The notes under the pieces: generated by a model
Told to the model about the DNA's origin: nothing
The model's input: only the letters and a program-made list of their open reading frames with translations
Databases searched by the model: none
In this document: one piece after another, positions 41,772 to 50,644 of the stretch
Position numbering within the stretch: position 1 is the first letter of the stretch
Layout: every line of letters begins with the position of its first letter
Position numbers and translations under genes: made by a program
Assembly (NCBI RefSeq): GCF_014638275.1
Contig: NZ_BMFJ01000001.1
Span: 1,848,338 to 1,912,337 of the forward strand
Source: Primorskyibacter flagellatus
Lineage (GTDB): Bacteria > Pseudomonadota > Alphaproteobacteria > Rhodobacterales > Rhodobacteraceae
Direction of reading: 5' to 3'
DNA length: 64,000 nt

Positions 41772-42809
41772 ATGACCCAGAGCCTCACGATCCGCCGCCC
41801 CGACGACTGGCACCTGCACCTGCGCGACGGTGCCATGATGCAGGCCGTGCTTCCCGAAACCGCCCGGCATTTTGCCCGCGCCATCGTGATGCCCAACCTC
41901 GTGCCGCCGGTGGTGACCGCCGCGCAGGCCGCCGCCTACCGCGACCGGATCCTCTCTGCCCTGCCCGAGGACATGGCCTTCCGGCCGCTGATGACGCTCT
42001 ACATGACCGAGGACACGGATCCTGCGGATGTTGCTCGCGCCCACGCCGACGGAATCGCCACGGCGGTGAAGCTCTACCCGGCGGGGGCAACGACAAACTC
42101 CGCTTCCGGCGTGCGCGACTTCGACAAGGTCCGCGCCGTGCTGGAGAAGATGGCGGAGATCGGCATGCCGCTCTGCATGCACGGAGAGGTCACCACCCAC
42201 GACGTCGACATCTTCGACCGGGAGGCGGTGTTCATCGAGACGGTTCTCGACCCGCTCCGCCGCGCCACGCCGGGGCTGCGCGTCGTGATGGAGCATATCA
42301 CCACCGCGCAGGCCGCCGACTACGTCCGCGCGAACGACACCGGCCTCGGCGCCACGATCACCACGCATCACCTGATCATCAACCGCAACCACATCCTCGT
42401 CGGCGGGATCAAACCGCACTACTACTGCCTACCCGTCGCCAAGCGGGAGGAGCACCGCAAGGCACTTGTCACCGCCGCCACCTCGGGCGACGCACGTTTC
42501 TTCCTGGGCACCGACTCGGCTCCGCATCCGGATCACCTCAAGGAACATGCCTGCGGCTGTGCGGGCTGTTTCACCGCCACCAACACCATGCCCCTGCTTG
42601 CCCATGTGTTCGAGGCGGAGGGCGCGCTGGACCGGCTCGAAGCCTTCGCCTCCCTCAACGGCCCCGGTTTCTACGGCCTGCCGGTGAATGACACGACCCT
42701 GACGCTCACCAAATCCGATACACCAACAGCCTTCCCCGAGAAGATCGGCAGCGAGGCCGGACCTGTCACCGTTTTCGACCCCGGCTTCCCGGTCTACTGG
42801 TCCGTCTGA
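41772..42809 (+). CDS. pyrC: Dihydroorotase
   Basis: Interconverts carbamoyl-aspartate and dihydroorotate, step three of pyrimidine synthesis. 345 residues, the class II (E. coli-like) length. Zinc ligands are in [13 protein letters not shown]; the carboxylated Lys is in [22 protein letters not shown] and the catalytic [10 protein letters not shown] follow in the expected order. It is close to pyrE (66 bases), separated by a post-stop repeat. Confidence 0.97.
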   Translation: MTQSLTIRRPDDWHLHLRDGAMMQAVLPETARHFARAIVMPNLVPPVVTAAQAAAYRDRILSALPEDMAFRPLMTLYMTEDTDPADVARAHADGIATAVKLYPAGATTNSASGVRDFDKVRAVLEKMAEIGMPLCMHGEVTTHDVDIFDREAVFIETVLDPLRRATPGLRVVMEHITTAQAADYVRANDTGLGATITTHHLIINRNHILVGGIKPHYYCLPVAKREEHRKALVTAATSGDARFFLGTDSAPHPDHLKEHACGCAGCFTATNTMPLLAHVFEAEGALDRLEAFASLNGPGFYGLPVNDTTLTLTKSDTPTAFPEKIGSEAGPVTVFDPGFPVYWSV

Positions 42810-42846
42810 CTTCATCTTGCCCGAAATATCCCCGCCGGAGGCATCG
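42810..42846 (+). repeat. Post-stop dispersed element, plus orientation
   Basis: TTCATCTTGCCCGAAATATC and then CCCGCCGGAGGC start directly after the pyrC stop. This is the best-preserved single copy of the family in the window. Confidence 0.7.
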
Positions 42847-42875
42847 ACACCGGCCAACCTGCGAAAGGCCAGATC

Positions 42876-43556
42876 ATGATCCCCTCCAGCTATCCGCCCG
42901 CCGACGAAATTGCCCGCCTGAGCGCGGCGATGCTGCTGGACATCGGGGCCGTTCACTTCAACTCCCGCGAGCCCTACATCTACGCCTCCGGTCTGCCGGG
43001 GCCGACCTATATCGACTGCCGCAAGCTGATCTCCTATCCGCGCATCCGCTCCACCCTGATGGATTTCCTCACCGCGACGGTCATGCGCAACGCGGGGCTG
43101 GAGGCCTTCGACAACATCGCGGGTGGCGAAACGGCAGGCATTCCCTTTGCCGCGCTGGTGGCCGAACGCATGGCCCTGCCAATGACCTATGTGCGCAAGA
43201 AGCCCAAGGGCTACGGGCGCAACGCGCGGATCGAGGGGCAGATGACCGAGGGCCAGCGCGTGCTGCTGGTCGAGGATCTGACGACCGACGGGGGCTCCAA
43301 GATCTCTTTCGTCGATGCGATCCGCGAGACAGGGGCAAGCTGCGCGCATACGGCGGTCATCTTCTACTATGGCATCTTCCCGGAAACCGAGAAGACGCTC
43401 GGCGACCATGGTGTCAGCCTTCACCACCTCTGTACCTGGTGGGACGTTCTGGAGGAAGCGCGACGGCGGCAGGCCTTCGACGCGGAAACGCTTGGGGAGG
43501 TCGAATCCTTCCTGCGTGCGCCCCGTGCCTGGCAGGAGGCGCGCAAGGACGCCTGA
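42876..43556 (+). CDS. pyrE: Orotate phosphoribosyltransferase
   Basis: Joins orotate to PRPP, giving OMP. 226 residues. [20 protein letters not shown] is the N-terminal substrate region; [17 protein letters not shown] and the PRPP loop [14 protein letters not shown] carry the active-site residues. Together with pyrC and pyrG, three pyrimidine genes lie in the window. It is followed by 429 bases without a gene. Confidence 0.97.
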   Translation: MIPSSYPPADEIARLSAAMLLDIGAVHFNSREPYIYASGLPGPTYIDCRKLISYPRIRSTLMDFLTATVMRNAGLEAFDNIAGGETAGIPFAALVAERMALPMTYVRKKPKGYGRNARIEGQMTEGQRVLLVEDLTTDGGSKISFVDAIRETGASCAHTAVIFYYGIFPETEKTLGDHGVSLHHLCTWWDVLEEARRRQAFDAETLGEVESFLRAPRAWQEARKDA

Positions 43557-43985
43557 CGATTCGCCCGAAGGTTGGTGCCGCCCGAACGGCCGCTCCGGAA
43601 GCGCGCGGGAATTGTTTAACGGCACCTATCCGAATGGAGAGTTTGAGGGATTTTCGGCAGCAGACCGCTTTGCCTCGCGCCGCCAGTCCAATTGGCGCGG
43701 AAAGCGGCATCCCGCCGCCAGATCGGGGAAAACGCAGGACATACGCCACCAGATGTGGTAGGGTGGAGGTATACCAGCCTTATCCACAGGTTATACAATT
43801 TGCGTCGGAACACACCCGCCGGTATCTCAACTTCTTACCAGGCGGTTAACGGTTCGGCGGACAGACTTGGGGCTGATCGGACAGGGGCCGCCCGGAATGG
43901 GGACAGGCAAGGGAACGGGAGTCCGGGTGCGTCGTGAGACGCGCCCCTCTCTCCCGACCAGACAATTCGGGGGCACGCGCAGTCA
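43557..43985. other. Long non-coding gap before dnaB, containing a DnaA box
   Basis: No gene is supported in this 429-base gap. It holds TTATCCACA at 43780-43788, a perfect match to the DnaA-box consensus TTATNCACA, followed two bases later by the near match TTATACAAT (43791-43799). Such boxes in the promoter region of the replicative helicase gene could couple its expression to DnaA. No cluster of boxes or AT-rich unwinding region indicates an origin here. Confidence 0.5.
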
Positions 43986-45482
43986 ATGAACGATCTGACC
44001 TATTTCAACGCCAGCGGAAAGCCGGCGCCGGATGTGGCACAGGCGGACACCATGCCGCATTCGATCGAGGCGGAGCAGCAGCTTCTGGGTGCGCTGCTGA
44101 CCAACAACGATGTCTATGACCGCATCGCCAGCCTGATCGGGGCCGAACATTTCTACGAACCCGTGCATGGCCGGATCTTCGAGGTGGCCGCGGCGCGCAT
44201 CTCGAAAAACGCACTGGCGACGCCGGTGACGCTGAAGGCGTTTCTGGAAGATGACGAGGGGCTGAAGGAACTGGGCGGGCCGGGCTATCTGGCGCGGCTC
44301 GCCGGGGCCGCCATCGCCGCCTACGCGGTGCGCGACTATGCCCAGATGATTCACGACCTGGCGATCCGGCGCGAACTGATCCTTCTGGGCCAGGACATCG
44401 CCGCCGAAGCGGCGCGGATGGATGTGAAGAACGAACCGAAGGAACAGATCGTCCAGGCGGAGCAAAAGCTATACAAGCTTTCTGAAACCGGGACGTCGGA
44501 ATCCGGCTTCCAGTCCTTCCTGTCGGCGGTGACAGAGGCGGTGAATGTCGCCAATGCCGCCTACCAACGCGAGGGCGGGCTGGCCGGTGTGTCCACCGGG
44601 CTGATCGACATGGACAAGAAACTGGGCGGCCTGCACAAGTCCGACCTTCTGATCCTTGCCGGGCGGCCTTCCATGGGCAAGACCTCACTTGCGACCAACA
44701 TCGCCTTCAACGTCGCCAAGGCGTACCGGCGCGGGCGGATGCCCGACGGGACCGAGGGCGCGATCGAAGGCGGCGTGGTCGGGTTCTTCTCTCTCGAAAT
44801 GAGCGCGGAGCAGCTGGCGGCGCGGGTTCTGGCCGAAGCGTCCGAGATTTCGTCCCACAAGATCCGCCAGGGCGACATGACGGAGACGGAGTTCCGCCGC
44901 TTTGTCGAGGCCGCGAAGACGCTGGAGGCCTGCCCGCTGTTCATCGACGACACGCCCTCGATCCCGATTGCGCAACTCGCGGCGCGGGCTCGGCGGCTGA
45001 AGCGGGTGCACGGGCTCGACCTGCTGATCGTCGACTACCTGCAGCTAGTGCGCGGCACGGCGGAGAACCGGGTGAACGAGATCGCGGAGATCTCCATGGG
45101 GCTCAAGGCCATCGCCAAGGAACTGAACATTCCGGTCATCGCCCTGTCGCAGCTGTCGCGTCAGGTGGAAAGCCGCGACGACAAGCGGCCGCAGCTGTCG
45201 GACCTGCGGGAATCGGGTTCCATCGAGCAGGACGCGGACTGCGTCATGTTCGTGTTCCGCGAAGAATATTACGTGGAACGGGAAAAGCCCTCGGACGACC
45301 GGCTGGACGAGATGGCCACCTGGCAGGACCGCATGGCGGCGCTGCACGGCAAGGCCGAAGTCATCATCGGCAAGCAGCGTCACGGCCCGATCGGCACGGT
45401 CGAACTGAGCTTCGAGAGCGAATTTACCCGCTTCGGCAACCTCGTGAAGCCCTGGCAGCAGGGCGGCGGCGAGGGGTATTGA
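43986..45482 (+). CDS. dnaB: Replicative DNA helicase DnaB
   Basis: Hexameric helicase that unwinds DNA at the fork. 498 residues. The N-terminal primase-interacting domain contains TMPHSIEAEQQLLGALL. The RecA-like domain has Walker A LAGRPSMGKTSLATNIA, VGFFSLEMSAEQLAAR and Walker B LLIVDYLQLVRG. The C-terminal LSQLSRQVESRDDKRPQLSD follows, then GSIEQDADCVMFVFR. No intein. It overlaps the GNAT gene by TTGA. Confidence 0.97.
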   Translation: MNDLTYFNASGKPAPDVAQADTMPHSIEAEQQLLGALLTNNDVYDRIASLIGAEHFYEPVHGRIFEVAAARISKNALATPVTLKAFLEDDEGLKELGGPGYLARLAGAAIAAYAVRDYAQMIHDLAIRRELILLGQDIAAEAARMDVKNEPKEQIVQAEQKLYKLSETGTSESGFQSFLSAVTEAVNVANAAYQREGGLAGVSTGLIDMDKKLGGLHKSDLLILAGRPSMGKTSLATNIAFNVAKAYRRGRMPDGTEGAIEGGVVGFFSLEMSAEQLAARVLAEASEISSHKIRQGDMTETEFRRFVEAAKTLEACPLFIDDTPSIPIAQLAARARRLKRVHGLDLLIVDYLQLVRGTAENRVNEIAEISMGLKAIAKELNIPVIALSQLSRQVESRDDKRPQLSDLRESGSIEQDADCVMFVFREEYYVEREKPSDDRLDEMATWQDRMAALHGKAEVIIGKQRHGPIGTVELSFESEFTRFGNLVKPWQQGGGEGY

Positions 45483-45898
45483 ACGCGCGGATCGAACGGA
45501 TCCGGCCCGAAACGCGTCGTCTGCTGGATCATGTCGCGGCGGAGGTGTTCGACGGGCCGATCCTTCCAGCACGCCTGGATGCGTTGCTCGCGACGGGCAC
45601 ACATGTCCTTCTGGCGGCGATGGAGGGGCCGGTCTGCGTGGGTCAGTGCCTCGGTATGGTGACTCACAATCCGGACGCGGCGCCAGGCCTGTATATCGAC
45701 AACCTCGGCGTGGCACCGTCGCACCGGCGGCAGGGGATCGGGCGGGCCCTGATCGAAGCGATGCTGGAGCAGGCGCGATCCGAGGGGTGTGACTGGGTCT
45801 GGCTCGCCGCCGATCCGGACAGCGACACCGCACTGCCGTTCTACCGGGCACTCGGGTTCACGTTCCAGAGCACTGAGTTCTGCGAGGTTGCTATTTAA
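45479..45898 (+). CDS. GNAT-family acetyltransferase
   Basis: 139 residues from a TTG at 45479 that overlaps the dnaB stop. The acetyl-CoA-binding motif A is NLGVAPSHRRQGIGRALIEA, followed by GCDWVWLAADPDSDTALPFY, the usual motif B area. The substrate is unknown. The overlap suggests translational coupling with dnaB, though this is probably only genome compaction. Confidence 0.87.
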   Translation: MNARIERIRPETRRLLDHVAAEVFDGPILPARLDALLATGTHVLLAAMEGPVCVGQCLGMVTHNPDAAPGLYIDNLGVAPSHRRQGIGRALIEAMLEQARSEGCDWVWLAADPDSDTALPFYRALGFTFQSTEFCEVAI

Positions 45899-45901
45899 GT
45901 G

Positions 45902-45971
45902 GGTGGTGGGCTGAAATCCCACCCTATGTAGATGGCTGCCCCGCCGTGCGGCGGGTTTCAAACCCACCACC
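45902..45971. repeat. Imperfect inverted repeat after the GNAT gene
   Basis: GGTGGTGGGCTGAAATCCC near 45904 is the imperfect complement of GGGTTTCAAACCCACCACC ending at 45971. A shorter nested hairpin GGTGGG-CTGAAAT-CCCACC sits in the left arm. It could stop transcription from dnaB/GNAT before the DUF1194 gene. Confidence 0.55.
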
Positions 45972-46059
45972 GATGCGCCCGCCCTGCCTGCCCGTTCCCG
46001 CGCCACATGCCGTTCACAGTCGCGTGCGGTGGCAATCGCGACTCGACAGGTCGCCTGAC

Positions 46060-46920
46060 ATGGCGCGACACTGGCACATGCTCCGCATCGCCAGCCTCCT
46101 CGGCCTTCTGGCCCTCGCGTCGCCCGCCCTCGCGGAGATGGAGCCCTACGATCCGAATTCCGTCGAGGTGGATGTCGAGCTGCTGCTGCTCGTCGACGTC
46201 TCTCGTTCGATGACGCCGAACGAACTGGAGATCCAGCGCCGCGGCTATGCCGAAGCGCTGGTGTCGTCCGAGGTTCTCAAGGCCATCAATTCCGGGATGC
46301 TGGGCCATGTTGCGGTGGCTTATGTGGAATGGGCGGGGGTCTATTCGCAGCGCGTGGTGCAGGACTGGGCGATCATCCGGACGCAGGAGGACGCGGATGC
46401 TTTTGCCGCCGCGATCTCGGCCCATCTGTCGCCGGGGATGCGGCGGACCTCCATCTCTTCGGCGCTGCGGTCGGGGGCGGCGTATTTCCGTGACAACGGG
46501 TTCACGGGGCTGCGTCGGGTCATCGATATCTCGGGCGACGGGCCGAACAACGACGGCGGGCCGGTGCTGGCCGCGCGGGATGACGTGATCGCCGAGGGGA
46601 TCACGATCAACGGCCTGCCGCTGATGACCCGCGAAGGCATGGGCGGAATGTGGACCATCGAGGCGCTGGACCAGTATTACACCGACTGCGTGGTCGGGGG
46701 GCCGGGACATTTCGTGGTGCCTGTGCTCGACTGGTCGGAGTTCGCGGCGGCGGTTCGGAAAAAGCTGGTGCTGGAGATCGCCGGACCGGTGCCGGAACCC
46801 GAGCCGGGCCCGATGATCGATCTGGTGCCCGAGGCTCGGGTCGTGCCGGCGCAGGGGACTTCGGACTGTCTGGTCGGTGAGAAGATCTGGGAGCGGTACC
46901 GGGACAATTGGGAACCGTAG
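46060..46920 (+). CDS. DUF1194 protein with VWA-like fold, exported
   Basis: 286 residues. An N-terminal hydrophobic signal (MLRIASLLGLLALASPALAE) is followed by a VWA-like domain with the metal site LLLLVDVSRSMTPNELEIQR and later VIDISGDGPNNDGGP. This is the DUF1194 layout found in alphaproteobacteria. The Pro/Glu-rich segment VPEPEPGPM and a C-terminal Cys-containing region follow. A start at 46078 is equally possible and gives the same mature protein. Function unknown; periplasmic adhesion or metal binding is inferred. Confidence 0.87.
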   Translation: MARHWHMLRIASLLGLLALASPALAEMEPYDPNSVEVDVELLLLVDVSRSMTPNELEIQRRGYAEALVSSEVLKAINSGMLGHVAVAYVEWAGVYSQRVVQDWAIIRTQEDADAFAAAISAHLSPGMRRTSISSALRSGAAYFRDNGFTGLRRVIDISGDGPNNDGGPVLAARDDVIAEGITINGLPLMTREGMGGMWTIEALDQYYTDCVVGGPGHFVVPVLDWSEFAAAVRKKLVLEIAGPVPEPEPGPMIDLVPEARVVPAQGTSDCLVGEKIWERYRDNWEP

Positions 46921-47321
46921 ACCTCATCACAAGAGCGAGCAATGCGAGCGCCGTCCCCCGGGGGGCGCCTCGACCTCAGAACGGACGATCATTGGTGTCG
47001 TGGTAGCGGCGACCTCAGCGGTCTGTGCAGATTCCGACGAAGCGCCGCCCGTCGCACCTGAGGTGCGCCGAACTTTCGAACGGAGCCTCGACTCCGGCAT
47101 GATGCGTGCGGGACCCGCCTGCCTCTCGCGCATCGTCCTCAAAGGTCCGTCTCTCCGCCAATAACCCCCGCGGATGGTTCTGGGATGGCTTTGGGTAGCC
47201 AGATGCGCCGTGCATGGGCGGCAGGTATCAGGCCGGTGCCGATGATCAGCGAACCTCCCCTCCCTAGCCTACCGTCCCAATTCCGCTTGCACGCCCCCTG
47301 CCCTCCGGTCAAAAGACACCC
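46921..47321. other. 401-base gap with no supported gene
   Basis: Open frames here are short, antisense to each other and without family resemblance or ribosome-binding sites. A GC-rich inverted segment around 46950 (GCGCCGTCCCCCGGGGGGCG) could form a hairpin. The alr promoter should lie near the right end but no convincing box pair was found. Confidence 0.5.
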
Positions 47322-48365
47322 ATGAGTACCGCACGTATGACCGTTGACCTCGATGCGCTTGTTTCCAACTGGCGCTCGCTCGATTCCGCTTCCTCCGACA
47401 CGACCGAAACCGGCGCCGTCGTGAAGGCCAACGGCTACGGGCTGGGTGTGCAGCCGGTGGTGCGGGCGCTTGCGAAGGCGGGAGTGAAACGCTTCTTCGT
47501 CGCCGCGGCGGAAGAAGGCGCGGCAGTGCGCGAGACGCTCGGGCCGAATGTGGAAATCAACGTCTTCTCCGGCCACATGCGGGGCGACACGGACATGATC
47601 GGGGATCTGAACCTGATCCCGATGATCAATTCCACCGATCAGCTTCTGCGGCATGTGGAGGCGCTGCCGGGCCACGGGTTCGGCATCCAGCTGGACACCG
47701 GCATGAACCGGCTTGGGCTTGAGCCGGAGGAATGGCTGTCGATCCGCGATTTCGCGCTGGACCTCGACCCGACGCTGATCATGTCGCACCTGGCCTGCGC
47801 CGACGAACCCGACCATCCGATGAACCTGCACCAGCTGGCCCTGTTCACCGACCTGACCGAAGGGGTCGGCGTGCCGCGTTCGCTGGCGGCTACGGGGGGC
47901 ATCCTTCTGGGGCCGGAATTCCATTTCGATGTGACCCGCCCCGGCGTCGGCCTCTACGGCGGGCTGCCCTTCGCCGAAGCCTCGCCGGTCGTGCGGCTGG
48001 ACCTGCCGGTGATCCAGGTGCGCGAGATCGCTGCGGGCGAAACGGTCGGATACGGCAACACCTGGACGGCGGACGAGCCTGCGGTGATCGCCACTGTCGC
48101 TGCTGGTTACGCTGACGGGATCCACCGGATCATGGGGCCAAAGACCGTGCTGTTTTCCGGCGACACCCCCTGCCCGGTGCGCGGCCGCATCTCCATGGAC
48201 ATGATCGGGGTCGAGATCACGCATCTGGACGAGGTGCCGCAGGGTCTGACGATCCTTGGCCCGCAGCAGGGTGTGGACGTGCTGGCCGATAATGCCGGGA
48301 CCATCGGGTACGAGATCCTGACCTCTCTCGGCGGGCGGACGGCGCGCCGGTACAAGGGGGGCTGA
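47322..48365 (+). CDS. alr: Alanine racemase
   Basis: PLP enzyme that makes D-alanine for peptidoglycan. 347 residues. The cofactor Lys is in [12 protein letters not shown] (about residue 35). [10 protein letters not shown] and the C-terminal catalytic Tyr segment [11 protein letters not shown] are present, with [14 protein letters not shown]. The length is slightly under the family average of about 360. It lies 4 bases before the mlaE-like gene, suggesting cotranscription with the lipid transport genes. Confidence 0.97.
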   Translation: MSTARMTVDLDALVSNWRSLDSASSDTTETGAVVKANGYGLGVQPVVRALAKAGVKRFFVAAAEEGAAVRETLGPNVEINVFSGHMRGDTDMIGDLNLIPMINSTDQLLRHVEALPGHGFGIQLDTGMNRLGLEPEEWLSIRDFALDLDPTLIMSHLACADEPDHPMNLHQLALFTDLTEGVGVPRSLAATGGILLGPEFHFDVTRPGVGLYGGLPFAEASPVVRLDLPVIQVREIAAGETVGYGNTWTADEPAVIATVAAGYADGIHRIMGPKTVLFSGDTPCPVRGRISMDMIGVEITHLDEVPQGLTILGPQQGVDVLADNAGTIGYEILTSLGGRTARRYKGG

Positions 48366-48369
48366 GCCC

Positions 48370-49146
48370 TTGCTGCGTGTCCTGGGCGGCATCGGGGCGC
48401 AGGTGCTTGCCATTCTGGCCGCCGTCGGACGGGTGGCCATCTATGCCGGAGACACACTGCGGCATCTGGTGACGCCGCCGTTCTATGGCCGGGAGTTCCT
48501 GAACGCGCTGTTGCAGATCGGCTGGCTTTCCCTGCCGGTCGTCGGGCTGACGGCGGTGTTTACCGGGGGCGCGCTGGCCTTGCAGATCTACGCGGGCGGA
48601 TCGCGCTTCGACGCGGCGGCGGTCGTGCCGCAGATCGTCGCCATCGGCATGGTGCGCGAACTCGGCCCCGTGCTGGTCGGGCTGATGATCGCCGCGCGGG
48701 TGACATCCTCCATCGCCGCCGAAATCGCGACGATGAAGGTGACGGAGCAGATCGACGCGCTGGTGACGCTCTCCACCCATCCGATGAAGTACCTCACGGT
48801 GCCGCGGGTGTTGGCGGGGCTGGTGACGGTGCCGCTGCTGGTCGGGGTCGGCGACGTGATCGGCATCTTCGGCGGCTATCAGGTGGCGGTCCGGTCGCTT
48901 GGCTTCAACGCGGCGACCTACCTCCAGAACACGGTGGATTTCCTTGAACCGCTGGACGTGATCTCTTCGCTGGTGAAGGGCGCGGCCTTTGGCGTAATCG
49001 CGACGCTCATGGGCTGCTATTCCGGCATGAACTCGGGACGCGGGGCGCAGGGGGTCGGGGCGGCGACGAAATCCTCGGTCGAGGCGGCGTCGGTGCTGAT
49101 CCTCGCCGCCAACTTCCTGCTGACGGGGGTGTTCTTCTCGGCATGA
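48370..49146 (+). CDS. mlaE: MlaE-family lipid ABC transporter permease
   Basis: 258 residues from a TTG at 48370. The MlaE pattern is clear: GLTAVFTGGALALQIYAGGS, the conserved ELGPVLVGLMIAARVTSSIA, AEIATMKVTEQIDAL and LGFNAATYLQNT. With MlaF it forms the inner-membrane part of an MCE-type phospholipid trafficking system. No MCE (MlaD) gene lies nearby in the window. It overlaps MlaF by ATGA. Confidence 0.94.
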   Translation: MLRVLGGIGAQVLAILAAVGRVAIYAGDTLRHLVTPPFYGREFLNALLQIGWLSLPVVGLTAVFTGGALALQIYAGGSRFDAAAVVPQIVAIGMVRELGPVLVGLMIAARVTSSIAAEIATMKVTEQIDALVTLSTHPMKYLTVPRVLAGLVTVPLLVGVGDVIGIFGGYQVAVRSLGFNAATYLQNTVDFLEPLDVISSLVKGAAFGVIATLMGCYSGMNSGRGAQGVGAATKSSVEAASVLILAANFLLTGVFFSA

Positions 49147-49889
49147 TCCGCTTCGACGATGTCCACAAGGCCTTCGGGTCCAACCACGTTCTGCGGGGCG
49201 TGACGCTGGACGTGCCGAAGGGCGAGTCGATGGTCATCATCGGCGGGTCGGGTACGGGCAAGTCGGTGGCGCTGAAATGCGTGCTGGGGCTTGTGGTGCC
49301 GGATTCCGGCGTGATCCTGGTGGACGGGAAACCGGCGGGCGCGGGCGACCGGGAGGCGTTCCTCGCGCGGTTCGGCATGCTGTTCCAGGGGGGCGCGCTG
49401 TTTGACTCCCTGCCCGTCTGGCAGAACGTGGCCTTCCGGCTGATGCGCGGGGCGCTGAAGCGTCCGGCGGCAGAAGCGAAGGAGATCGCCATCGAGAAAC
49501 TCCGCCGCGTCGGGCTGAGCCCCGATGTCGCCGACCGGCTTCCGGCGGAGTTGTCCGGGGGCATGCAGAAACGCGTCGGGCTGGCCCGGGCGATTGCGGC
49601 GGAGCCCGAGATCATCTTCTTCGACGAACCGACGACGGGGCTCGACCCCATCATGGCGGGGGTCATCAACGATCTGATCCGCGAGATCGTGGTCGAGATG
49701 GGGGCGACGGCGATGACCATCACCCATGACATGAGCTCCGTCCGGGCGATTGCCGACCGGGTGGCGATGCTGCACGGCGGGGTGATCCGCTGGACCGGGC
49801 CGGTGGCGGAGATGGACGGGTCGGGCGATCCCTATGTGGATCAGTTCATCCATGGGCGGGCCGAGGGGCCGATTGCGGCGGTGCGGTAG
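49143..49889 (+). CDS. mlaF: MlaF-family ABC ATPase
   Basis: 248 residues. Walker A IIGGSGTGKSVALKCVL, Q-loop MLFQGGALFDSLPVWQNV, signature LSGGMQKRVGLARAI, Walker B EIIFFDEPTTGLDPI and the switch THDMSSV are all intact. It powers the MlaE permease for outer-membrane lipid asymmetry. Followed by 291 bases of repeats, so transcription may end here. Confidence 0.95.
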   Translation: MIRFDDVHKAFGSNHVLRGVTLDVPKGESMVIIGGSGTGKSVALKCVLGLVVPDSGVILVDGKPAGAGDREAFLARFGMLFQGGALFDSLPVWQNVAFRLMRGALKRPAAEAKEIAIEKLRRVGLSPDVADRLPAELSGGMQKRVGLARAIAAEPEIIFFDEPTTGLDPIMAGVINDLIREIVVEMGATAMTITHDMSSVRAIADRVAMLHGGVIRWTGPVAEMDGSGDPYVDQFIHGRAEGPIAAVR

Positions 49890-49903
49890 GGACGCTGGTG
49901 GTG

Positions 49904-49990
49904 GGAGGTCCTCCGGTCGAGCCGGAGGATGACCGGCACGCCCGTCGACCGCGCGCGCGTCATCCTCGGGCTTGACCCGAGGATCTCCCG
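49904..49990. repeat. Dispersed palindromic element, double copy
   Basis: GGAGGTCCTCCGGTCGAGCC followed by GGAGGATGAC (49904-49932), and GTCATCCTCGGGCTTGACCC with GAGGATCTCCCG (49959-49990). Each unit is itself a palindrome and the two are in opposite orientation. The same family recurs at 20668, 55791, 58881 and 62004. Confidence 0.75.
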
Positions 49991-50005
49991 GTCGTCGCGC
50001 CGCGC

Positions 50006-50112
50006 CCCCTCACCCTGACCCTCTCCCCCGGGGGGAGAGGGAAACGGTGCCGGGACCGGGCGGGGTCCGCGTCATCGTGGCCCCCTCCCCGGCCTCCCCC
50101 TTCAGGGGAGGG
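50006..50112. repeat. GC-rich hairpin repeats before the PqiA-like gene
   Basis: CCCTCACCCTGACCCTCTCC leads into a CCCTCTCCCCC/GGGGGGAGAGGG stem (50019-50041), a layout seen in many proteobacterial intergenic repeats. A second short stem CCTCCCC-CTTCA-GGGGAGG lies at about 50094-50112. Either may act as a transcription stop after mlaF. Confidence 0.6.
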
Positions 50113-50180
50113 AATCGCGGCAGTGCTGGCGGAGTGGGTCTGCACTCCCCATCTGTCGATGAACCAGACCGGACACAGAC

Positions 50181-50630
50181 ATGCGCCTGCCCCTGATCCT
50201 CAACCTCTCGCTGCTGATCCTCTTTCCGGTTGCGTGGGCCGCGCCGCTGGTGCGGGCGGGGCTGCTGCCGCTGTTCGGGCTGAAGGAGATCTCCGTCCTC
50301 TCCGGCTTCGCCTCCCTCTGGGACAGCGACAAGGCGCTGGCCCTGATCGTCGCGCTTTTCGCGCTGGTCGCTCCGATGGCGAAGACCCTCGCGCTAGCCC
50401 TCGTTCAACTGGGACGCGCGCCGACGGGATGGCTCGCCCTGCTCGGCTGGCTTGGCCGGCTGGCGATGGCGGACGTGTTCCTCATCGCGCTCTACGTGAC
50501 ACTGGCCAAGGGGATGGGCGTCGGACGGGTGGAAACGGCCTGGGGCCTGTACCTGTTCACCGGCTGCGTCCTCGCCTCGCTCGGCCTGTCGCTGTGGGAG
50601 AAGCGGCGATTGACCGGCGGGGCGGGCTGA
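50181..50630 (+). CDS. PqiA-like membrane protein, single short domain
   Basis: 149 residues with about four hydrophobic segments, PqiA-like order (NLSLLILFPVAWAAPLV, then LLALIVALFALVAPMAKTL-like and WLGRLAMADVFLIAL). Canonical PqiA has two domains with N-terminal zinc-ribbon cysteines. Here there is one domain and no CxxC. PqiA works with MCE proteins in lipid transport, which suits the mlaE-mlaF neighbourhood. It lies 14 bases before radA. Confidence 0.82.
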   Translation: MRLPLILNLSLLILFPVAWAAPLVRAGLLPLFGLKEISVLSGFASLWDSDKALALIVALFALVAPMAKTLALALVQLGRAPTGWLALLGWLGRLAMADVFLIALYVTLAKGMGVGRVETAWGLYLFTGCVLASLGLSLWEKRRLTGGAG

Positions 50631-50644
50631 GGCACAGATGTAGT

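Noticed and set aside
43557-43985. Replication origin before dnaB
   Set aside because: Only one exact DnaA box and one near match, and no AT-rich unwinding region or other origin genes.
46877-47164. 95-residue open frame after the DUF1194 gene
   Set aside because: It begins inside the previous gene in another frame, has no ribosome-binding site and its sequence is unlike any family.
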